Of a stretch of 9,842 nucleotides of DNA, positions 1 to 5,627 are shown piece by piece; within the stretch, counting starts at the first letter, position 1, and the number at the start of each line of letters is the position of its first letter. Both the position numbers and the translations under genes were made by a program. The stretch comes from an uncultured Oscillospiraceae bacterium (GTDB lineage: Bacteria > Bacillota > Clostridia > Oscillospirales > Oscillospiraceae), in NCBI GenBank assembly GCA_934546725.1, contig CAKTED010000041.1:1-9842 (forward strand), read 5' to 3'. The notes under the pieces were generated by a model that had not been told where the DNA came from, did not search any database, and was given only the letters and a program-made list of their open reading frames with translations.

Positions 1-851
1 CGGGCAAAAGCATGCTCGCAAGCCGCCTGCCCTCGATCCTGCCGGACATGAGCCGCGCCGAGGCGCTTGAAACGACGGAGATCCACTCCATCGCCGGACT
101 CACGACCGGCTCAGAGCCGATCGTACACCAGCGCCCCTTCCGCGCGCCGCACCACACGGTCTCGGCCATCGGCCTTTCCGGCGGCGGGTCAAATCCGCGC
201 CCCGGCGAAATTTCGCTGGCGCATAACGGCGTGCTCTTTCTTGACGAGCTGCCGGAATTTTCGCGCGAAACGCTCGAAATTCTCCGCCAGCCGATGGAAA
301 ACGGCGAGGTGACGATATCGCGCGTGGCCGCCTCGGTAACCTATCCGAGCCGGTTCATGCTCGTCTGCGCGATGAACCCCTGCCGCTGCGGCTGGTACGG
401 CCACCCTTCAGGGCGCTGCAAATGCACGGAAAGCTCCGTCCGCGCCTACCGCAGCCGCATCTCCGGCCCGCTGCTGGACAGGATAGACCTCTTTGTAAAC
501 GTTTCCTCGCTGGAATACGACGAGCTTAAGGACCGCTCCGGCGGCGAGAGCTCCGCCGTGATCCGTGAGCGAGTGAACGCCGCGCGAGGTCTCCAGCGGG
601 AGCGCTTTGCGGGGACGGGCGTTTCCTGCAACGCGTATATGGGCAGCCGGGAGATCGCCCGCTTCTGCGCGCTCGACGATAAGGGGGACGCCATGCTCCG
701 CGCGGCCTACGACAGACTCGGCCTCACCGCCCGCTCGCACGACAAGCTTCTGCGCGTGGCCAGGACCATAGCGGACCTTGCCGGAAGCGAGAGCATTTCG
801 CCGCGCCACCTCGCCGAGGCGCTGCAATTTCGCGGCGCGGACGAGCGGTAA
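1..851 (+). CDS. yifB: YifB/ComM-family Mg-chelatase-like AAA+ ATPase, C-terminal part (5' end outside window)
   Basis: The reading frame is already open at base 3, where it reads G-K-S, the end of a Walker A loop, so the gene starts upstream and the ATG at 12 is internal. Going downstream there is the family stretch PFRAPHHTVSAIGLSGGG, a Walker B-like GVLFLDELPEF, then MENGEVTISR. Next come the Cys-rich loop NPCRCGWYGHPSGRCKC and SGPLLDRIDL (sensor/arginine-finger region). The end carries the C-terminal Mg-chelatase helical domain (LGLTARSHDKLLRVARTIAD). About 282 residues are present of a family that usually has about 500; the missing part would be the Lon-like N-terminal domain and the start of the ATPase. 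In Gram-negatives ComM is a helicase acting in natural transformation; in clostridia the role is not established. It ends in TAA. Nothing in the visible part looks degraded. Family assignment is firm; function in this organism is inferred. Confidence 0.95.
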   Translation, partial: GKSMLASRLPSILPDMSRAEALETTEIHSIAGLTTGSEPIVHQRPFRAPHHTVSAIGLSGGGSNPRPGEISLAHNGVLFLDELPEFSRETLEILRQPMENGEVTISRVAASVTYPSRFMLVCAMNPCRCGWYGHPSGRCKCTESSVRAYRSRISGPLLDRIDLFVNVSSLEYDELKDRSGGESSAVIRERVNAARGLQRERFAGTGVSCNAYMGSREIARFCALDDKGDAMLRAAYDRLGLTARSHDKLLRVARTIADLAGSESISPRHLAEALQFRGADER

Positions 852-1182
852 AAGCTCGCGGAAATGCTTTTCTCCGCTGAATGCATAAATTATTCGCATT
901 TTCCTTGTCATGCATCGCAAAAGCTATTATAATCAGGCTGTCGAAAAAGCTTTTTTGAGATTCTATTATGCAGCAGTCTCACAGAGTTCCGTCATCCGCA
1001 GATGACGGAATAAAGTCAAATCCGTTTTTTACGGGGGGCGTGTACCTCGGAAAAAACACTTCTCAGCCTGCCAGTGTGCGAGCGCAGCGAGTGCGCGCAG
1101 CAGGCTGCATCCCCTTCGCGGAAATGCTTGCATTTCTGCGAGCAGGTATAAAAATGCCAGATAACCGTCAGGAGGGTAACGG
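852..1182 (+). other. Gene-free interval with a hairpin-rich putative 5' leader
   Basis: I see no convincing gene here. It holds the promoter at 905-933 and then several inverted repeats: AAAAAGCTTTTT at 944-955; a perfect 10-bp stem TTCCGTCATC/GATGACGGAA (987-996 with 1001-1010, loop CGCA); CCGT/ACGG flanking a T-run (1022-1034); CAGCCTGC/GCAGGCTG (1064-1071 with 1100-1107); and CGCGGAAATG/CATTTCTGCG with one G:U pair (1117-1126 with 1131-1140). The 13-mer CGCGGAAATGCTT occurs twice, at 857-869 and 1117-1129. An 89-codon frame (968-1237) crosses all of these hairpins and is not believed. The stretch may be a structured leader RNA, or simply accumulated intergenic repeats; no known riboswitch class was recognised. 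Confidence 0.6.
905..933 (+). promoter_or_regulatory. Predicted sigma-A-type promoter upstream of the MBOAT locus
   Basis: TTGTCA at 905-910 and a perfect TATAAT at 928-933 are separated by exactly 17 bases. Transcription would begin near 940 and run into the MBOAT gene, giving an unusually long leader of about 240 nt before the start codon at 1183. It lies about 50 bases after the yifB stop, so it separates the two units. Only the match to consensus supports it. Confidence 0.7.
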
Positions 1183-1184
1183 TT
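1163..1184 (+). promoter_or_regulatory. Ribosome binding site presented in a hairpin loop, TTG start
   Basis: AACCGT (1163-1168) and ACGGTT (1179-1184) are perfect inverted repeats enclosing a 10-base loop that contains GGAGGG (1171-1176). The right arm covers the first two bases of the TTG start at 1183. A TAA stop at 1177-1179 in the same frame forces the start to be this TTG, 6 bases after the Shine-Dalgarno. The arrangement could modulate initiation; this is inference from base pairing alone. Confidence 0.5.
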
Positions 1185-2428
1185 GGAGTTCGATTCGCCG
1201 ATATTTCTTTTCTGCTTTCTTCCGCCGCTCATTATAGCTGCTCATTGCAGGTCTCATCTTCTATTCGTTCGGACAGCTTTCGGGACTGGCGCTGCTTATC
1301 GCGGCGGCAGCGGTCAACTATGCCCTCGCGCGGCTCATAATGCGCGGGCGCGGCGCAAGGGCCGTTATGATCATTGCCGTGGCGGCGAACCTCGCCTTTC
1401 TCGGCGCGTATAAATATCTCGACTTCTTCCTTTCCGCGCTCTCCCCGCTTTTCGGCTCGAGCGTAATGAGCGTCGGCCTCGCCGCGCCGGTGGGGATATC
1501 GTTTTTCACCTTCCGCTGCATATCGTACATCGTGGACGTTTACCGCGCGCCGGAGACGGGCACGCGGAGCTTTCCCCGCCTGCTGCTTTACATAGCCTTC
1601 TTTCCGCAGCTCATGGCGGGGCCGATAGAGCGCTTCGGCAGCTTCTCGGCGCAGCTCCGCGGCCGCCGCGCCGATGCGCGGGCGATGGCTGAGGGACTGC
1701 GGCGCTTCATCATCGGTCTTGCGAAAAAGCTGCTTATCGCCGCCGTTCTCGGCAAAGCGGCGGACGCCGCCTTTTCCGCCTCCGCGCCCGATATCCGCAT
1801 GGCATGGCTCGGCGCGGCGGCGTATATGCTCCAGATATACTTCGACTTTTCCGCATACAGCGACATGGCCATCGGGCTCGCCCGCGCCTTCGGCTTCTCC
1901 TCCCCGGAGAATTTTGACAGGCCGTATATCTCCGCCTCCGTCGGCGAATTCTGGCGGCGCTGGCATATGTCGCTCTCCTCATGGTTCCGCGACTATCTCT
2001 ATATCCCGCTCGGCGGCAACCGGCGCGGCAGGACAGGAACGGCGCTGAACAAATTCATCGTCTTCGCGCTCTGCGGCCTGTGGCACGGCGCGGCGTGGAC
2101 CTTCATCCTCTGGGGCGCGTGGCACGGGCTGCTCTCGGCGCTTGAAAGCCTGAGCGGCTGCGCGGAAAGGCTCGGCAAAAGCCGCGCGGGCAGGGTGCTC
2201 GGGCACGTATACACGCTGCTCGCCGTCTGCCTCGGCTTTGTAATGTTCCGCGCGCAGGACGTTTCGGCGGGGCTTTCGTTCATCGGCGCAATGTTCACGG
2301 GCTTTGACATCAGTGCGGCGGGCACGGCGGCTCTGCGCGGCGTTCTCACGGGCGAGGCCGTTTTCACGCTCATCATCGCGGCCCTCGGCGCGGTGCTGCC
2401 GCTCAGGGAGCTCTGGGCGCGCGCATGA
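1183..2428 (+). pseudogene. MBOAT-family membrane-bound O-acyltransferase (AlgI/DltB-like), frame-disrupted near the N-terminus and truncated at the C-terminus
   Basis: Family role: a multi-pass membrane enzyme that hands acyl (often acetyl) groups across the membrane to a polysaccharide, working with an AlgJ/AlgX-type partner. A typical N-terminus, MEFDSPIFLFCFLPPLIIAA, starts at TTG 1183 behind GGAGGG, then leaves frame near 1240. The rest (LLIAGLIFYSFGQLSG onwards) reads in the +2 frame from about 1238 to a TGA at 2426-2428. Roughly 15-20 residues that should sit between these parts are absent, so a deletion of non-triplet length fits better than a single-base slip. The body is well kept: PERFGSF-like loop (IERFGSFSAQ), FWRRWHMSLSSWFRDYLY, IPLGGNRRG, and CGLWHGAAWTFILWGAWHG with the conserved catalytic-type His codon at 2084-2086. 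The usual last 50-60 residues are missing; it stops at LRELWARA where SGNH-protein sequence begins. An ATG at 1340 could start a shortened product. Family call is firm; loss of function is inferred. Confidence 0.85.
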
Positions 2429-2441
2429 CGCCGTGCGGCTC

Positions 2442-3254
2442 ATGGCGCTTGCCGAAGCGCGGGGCGTTCGCTGCGCCGACCTCTTTTCGGCCTTCGCCTC
2501 GCGCGGTGAAACGCTGTATTTCGCTCACGATTCGCACTGGAATTCGCGCGGCGCGGCGCTGGCGGCGGACGTGATCCTCGGCAAATTCGGCAGGGAGAGC
2601 AACCTTTTCGGCGGCGATTTTTCGCAGAGCGAGCGGCACGACGGCGACCTTTTCGAGATGCTTTACCCCGCGTTTCGGGACAGCGAGGAAAACCCCGTTT
2701 ACGGCGGAACGCTGGACTTTTCCTGCGAGGGGAACGTCCGGCCGGACAGCATAACGATAAACGCCGCCGGGGGCGGCAGCGGCTCGCTGCTGGCTTTTCG
2801 TGACTCCTTCGGCAACCTGCTCTACCCCTATCTCGCGGCAGACTTCGCCTCCTCGCGCTTTTCGCGCGCCACTGCGTATGACCTCACGCTCATTGACGGG
2901 CTGGGCGCGGACTGTGTGCTCATCGAGCTTGTTGAGCGAAACCTTGATCACCTCGTCCGGAACATCCCGGTCATGCCCGCGCCGGAGCGCGAAGCGCCGC
3001 TCACGGACGGCGAGGGCGCCGACGCCAGGCTGACGCTTGACGGCGGAGTATCCGACGGCCTCGGGCTTATCGGCGGCACGCTTGGTCTTGAGCCGGACGT
3101 GGACTTCCCGGTTTACATAATATCCGGCGGTCGCTGCCGCGAGGCCTTTCTGCTCGAAGAAAACGGCTTTGCGGCATATATCCCGGAGGGCGAAGACATC
3201 GAAGCCGTTATCCTCATAAGCGGCGGAAAATGGCTGCGCTGCACCGTCAAATAG
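2442..3254 (+). pseudogene. AlgJ/AlgX-like SGNH (DHHW-type) acetyltransferase partner, N-terminally truncated
   Basis: The product from ATG 2442 is 270 residues. It carries the family's Asp-x-His-Trp motif in LYFAHDSHWNSRGAALAAD (D30, H32) and the downstream Ser motif LAFRDSFGNLLYPYLA (S122), so the catalytic triad known from AlgX/AlgJ is intact. A C-terminal extension of about 90 residues follows (from PAPEREAPL). What is missing is the N-terminal signal/membrane segment and roughly 130-200 residues that normally precede the DxHW motif. In-frame sequence upstream of 2442 soon becomes a shadow of the MBOAT gene. There is no convincing Shine-Dalgarno before 2442; any translation would depend on coupling to the MBOAT stop 14 bases upstream. 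The MBOAT/SGNH order is the standard polysaccharide O-acetylation pair, so the assignment is supported by context as well as motifs. Stop is TAG. Truncation by deletion is an inference from alignment to remembered family architecture. Confidence 0.75.
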
Positions 3255-3317
3255 CGCTTATTCCGGGGCCATGCCCTTTTCATACAGAATATAAAAAGCA
3301 AAGGCAGGAATGGAAAA

Positions 3318-3824
3318 ATGAAAAAAGCACTTACCCTCATCATCTGCGCCGCGCTGGCAGCGGCGCTCTGCGCCTGCGGCTCGGAAAACTCCGGCACGTA
3401 GCCCACGGACACCACAGCCTCCGCGCAGCCCACGGCAGAGCAGACGCCCGAGGTCACCGTCGAGCCGCAGGAGAGCGCCGAACCGACCGATGAAGCGCCC
3501 GCCGCGGAGCCCTCCGAGGAGCCGACGCCCGCGCCCGAAGCCACGGCGGAGCAGACTCCCGCTCCCACCGTCGAGCCTGTTGAGGAGCCCGTCGAGAACG
3601 ATCCCGCGCCCGCCGCAATGAGCCGTGAGGAGGCCAAAGCGGCCGCCGAGGCCTGCGTCGGCATGGACGTGAGCGAGCTTTACGCCGCCGTCGGCCAGCC
3701 GAACTCCTCGGATTACGCGCCCAGCTGCATCGGCGACGGCGAGGACGGCAACCTTTACTATGACGGCTTCACGGTCTACACCTACCGCGAGGGCGGCTCG
3801 GAGAGCGTTGAATATGTCGAGTAA
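3318..3824 (+). pseudogene. Small lipoprotein with in-frame TAG at codon 28
   Basis: The start ATG 3318 has CAGGAA at 3305-3310. The N-terminus MKKALTLIICAALAAALCAC is a clean lipoprotein signal with lipobox L-C-A-C and lipidated Cys20. Codon 28 (3399-3401) is TAG. Beyond it the same frame stays open for 140 codons: a Pro/Glu/Thr-rich spacer of about 70 residues, then a compact domain (MSREEAKAAAEACVGMDVSE onwards) with GQPNSSDYAPSC and LYYDGFTVYTY. That resembles the small SmpA/OmlA-like (BLIP-fold) domains often found at the ends of clostridial lipoproteins. Preserved signal, linker and domain imply the gene was intact until recently. The TAG could be a nonsense mutation, a sequence error, or, less likely, suppression. 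The last 11 nt overlap the next gene, suggesting translational coupling. An ATG at 3618 could restart the globular domain alone, without export. Function unknown. Confidence 0.75.
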
Positions 3825-5187
3825 GGAATTTCTGCGCTCCATGGCGTCCCTTTTTGCGGCGGTGGCGGTCCTCACCGCCGCAACGATGGCGGTACACGCG
3901 TATTTTGCCGCGGACGACCTCGCGCCGGTCAGCGAGGACGGCGCGGTGGACGGGGCCGCCGAGCCGCCGAAGCCCATGCTGGAGCTTCGCTCTGCGGACG
4001 ATACGCACCAGAGCTACATAAGCGGCTATGGCGACGGGCTTTTCCGTCCCGACGGGAACATCACCCGCGCCGAGGCGGCAAGCATGTTTTACGGTCTGCT
4101 GCGCGAAAAGCCCGCCGAACGCCTGAGCTTTGCCGACGTGAGCGAGGCGGACTGGTACTACGACGCTCTCGGTCTGCTCGCGGCCTACGGCATCATTGAC
4201 GTCGACGGCAACTCCGCCGCGCCGGATGAGACGATAAGCCGCGCGGACTTCGTGGCCATGGCGGCGCGATTTTTCCCCATCGTCGAGGCCGAGTGCGTAT
4301 TTAACGACGTGGACGAAACGACGCGTTGGCGCGACGAGATCGTTTCCGCCTGCGCGCGGGGCTTCATAAGCGGCTACGGTGACGGAAGCTTTCGCCCCGA
4401 CGGGCTCATAACCCGCGCCGAGGCGACGGCCGTGATAAACCGCATTCTTGGCCGCAGCGCGGATATGGACTATATTTCCGGCATCATCCTGCCGCTTTTT
4501 GATGACGTTTCTCCCGCACACTGGGCCTATGGCGAGATCATGGAGGCCGCGCTTACGCATACGCCGAAGCCCGATACGGCGGCGGGCGAAACGTGGGCAA
4601 ACGTGAACACCGCGCCGCTCAGGCGCAGTCCCGGCCTGCTTTTCGACGGCTTCGACTTCTATTACATCGAGGATAACGGCTTTCCGGCGGTGAATAAGGA
4701 CGTAGGCGGGCTGCACTTCGGCGCGGACGGCCATTATACCAGCGGCGACGCCGAGATAGACAAATTCGCAAAGGACACTTTGGCAAAGATCTGCACCGAC
4801 GGTATGACGCAGGAGCAGCGGCTCCGCGCCGCGTTCAACTATACGCGCGACAGCTTCTCCTATCTGCGCCGCAACTATTATAAGACCGGCGATACCGGCT
4901 GGGAGCTGGAGGAGGCGCGCATCATGTTCCAGACGGGGCGCGGCAACTGCTACTGCTTCGCGGGCGTTTTCTACTACCTCTCCCGCCAGCTGGGCTACGA
5001 TTCGCGCATAATCAGCGGCGGCGTCGGCTGGTCGTACCGCCCGCACGGCTGGGTCGAGATCGACCAGGGCGGCACGACGTATATTTACGACACCGAGCTT
5101 GAGATGGCCTACCGCAAAAAAGGCGTTTATTCGTATGATTTTTATCACATGGCCTACGCCAACGTCCCCTGGCCGTATAAGAAATAG
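3814..5187 (+). CDS. Exported SLH-domain protein with C-terminal transglutaminase-like domain
   Basis: I chose ATG 3814 because it gives MSSKEFLR as a charged n-region before a hydrophobic segment (about residues 9-31) and has CGGAG about 10 bases upstream; ATG 3841 would remove the charges, and ATG 3760 lies deep in the preceding gene. The 457-residue product has an export signal or membrane anchor. SLH repeats follow at about 67-105 (SYISGYGDGLFRPDG, ITRAEA; first half missing), 106-155 (FADVSEADWYYDA) and 163-212 (FNDVDE, GFISGYGDGSFRPDG, ITRAEA), plus a half-repeat near 229 (FDDVSPAHWAYGEI). SLH domains bind secondary wall polymers on the cell surface. The C-terminal third is transglutaminase-core-like with a complete Cys-His-Asp triad: Cys379 in GRGNCYCFAG, His411 in RPHGWVEI, Asp426 in YIYDTELE. 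Such domains may act as proteases, cross-linkers or binding modules; the substrate is unknown. It overlaps the lipoprotein gene by 11 nt and probably shares its transcript. Stop is TAG. Confidence 0.9.
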   Translation: MSSKEFLRSMASLFAAVAVLTAATMAVHAYFAADDLAPVSEDGAVDGAAEPPKPMLELRSADDTHQSYISGYGDGLFRPDGNITRAEAASMFYGLLREKPAERLSFADVSEADWYYDALGLLAAYGIIDVDGNSAAPDETISRADFVAMAARFFPIVEAECVFNDVDETTRWRDEIVSACARGFISGYGDGSFRPDGLITRAEATAVINRILGRSADMDYISGIILPLFDDVSPAHWAYGEIMEAALTHTPKPDTAAGETWANVNTAPLRRSPGLLFDGFDFYYIEDNGFPAVNKDVGGLHFGADGHYTSGDAEIDKFAKDTLAKICTDGMTQEQRLRAAFNYTRDSFSYLRRNYYKTGDTGWELEEARIMFQTGRGNCYCFAGVFYYLSRQLGYDSRIISGGVGWSYRPHGWVEIDQGGTTYIYDTELEMAYRKKGVYSYDFYHMAYANVPWPYKK

Positions 5188-5206
5188 GCAAGGCTTATTA
5201 TATGGT

Positions 5207-5514
5207 GTCATTCAGAGCCTGCGCAAGCAGGCGAAGAATCTCCCCGGTTGGTTTGTACAGGTAACGTCCTTGCGGCCTCCCTTGTGTAAAGGGAGGTGTC
5301 TTTGCGGCGCTTGCGACGCAAAGACGGAGGGATTGACTCTGTTGCAGACTTGACCGGCAGTAATAACGATGCTGTGCAATAACGAACCTGTACGAGCAAC
5401 CCCTCAGAGCGCTTCGCGCCCAGCTCCCCTTACACAGGGGAGCCCAAACGGCGATGCCCCTTTCTGCCCCTCCGCATGGGATTCCACGGGGTACTTCGTA
5501 CCCCTCTGAATGAC
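5207..5514. repeat. 308-bp MITE-like element with 11-bp terminal inverted repeats and hairpin modules
   Basis: The element starts with GTCATTCAGAG (5207-5217) and ends with its exact reverse complement CTCTGAATGAC (5504-5514). GGT flanks both sides (5204-5206, 5515-5517), a possible 3-bp target duplication. Inside each end is a perfect hairpin: GCCTGC-GCAA-GCAGGC at 5217-5232 and GGGGTAC-TTC-GTACCCC at 5488-5504. Further in are two related stems in opposite orientation, CCTCCCTT/AAGGGAGG (5276-5296) and GCTCCCCT/AGGGGAGC (5423-5443), both with a TGTGTAA-type loop when read the same way. A 9-bp stem GTCTTTGCG/CGCAAAGAC lies at 5298-5325. It encodes no transposase. The open frames crossing it are repeat-derived and not believed. 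Confidence 0.8.
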
Positions 5515-5530
5515 GGTAACTTTGTGTCTC

Positions 5531-5563
5531 CGCGTCCACGTTACCTCCCGCGTCCACGTTACC
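5531..5563 (+). repeat. Two-copy tandem repeat of CGCGTCCACGTTACC
   Basis: The 15-mer occurs exactly at 5531-5545 and 5549-5563, an 18-base period with TCC between the copies. A degenerate continuation (ATCCACGCATCCACCCACG) follows up to about 5597. It sits between the hairpin element and the ribosome binding site AAAGGAG (5612-5618) of the next gene. No clear promoter was found here. Confidence 0.7.
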
Positions 5564-5627
5564 GCCGTACCCCACACATCCACGCATCCACCCACGCCAT
5601 ATCATAACATCAAAGGAGACTCTGCTC

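Noticed and set aside
968..1237. 89-codon open frame upstream of the MBOAT gene
   Set aside because: It is made of inverted repeats, has no Shine-Dalgarno, no recognisable protein character, and overlaps the better-supported start at 1183.
1228..1252. Programmed ribosomal frameshift in the MBOAT gene
   Set aside because: No slippery heptamer is evident and expected residues are missing at the join, which a programmed shift would not explain.
2304..2441. Upstream start at 2304 for the SGNH protein
   Set aside because: Those codons are an Arg/Ser-rich shadow of the MBOAT C-terminus; SGNH-like sequence begins only around 2425-2442.
3266..3280. Small terminator between the SGNH remnant and the lipoprotein (GGGC-CAT-GCCC then TTTT)
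   Set aside because: Only a 4-bp stem and four T; too weak to call.
3252..3401. General TAG reassignment (alternative genetic code)
   Set aside because: TAG also ends the SLH gene at a natural domain end, and the SGNH protein's TAG is followed by a separate lipoprotein start with its own Shine-Dalgarno and signal peptide.
3258..3977. 239-codon Gly/Arg-rich minus-strand frame
   Set aside because: Antisense to the Pro/Glu/Thr-rich linker of the lipoprotein; low-complexity artefact of codon bias.
3769..5211. 480-codon open frame on the minus strand
   Set aside because: Antisense shadow of the SLH-transglutaminase gene, produced by high GC codon bias; the plus strand has clear domains and the minus product has none.
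5207..5563. CRISPR array
   Set aside because: Repeats are few, inverted or of unequal spacing, with no regular spacers and no cas genes.
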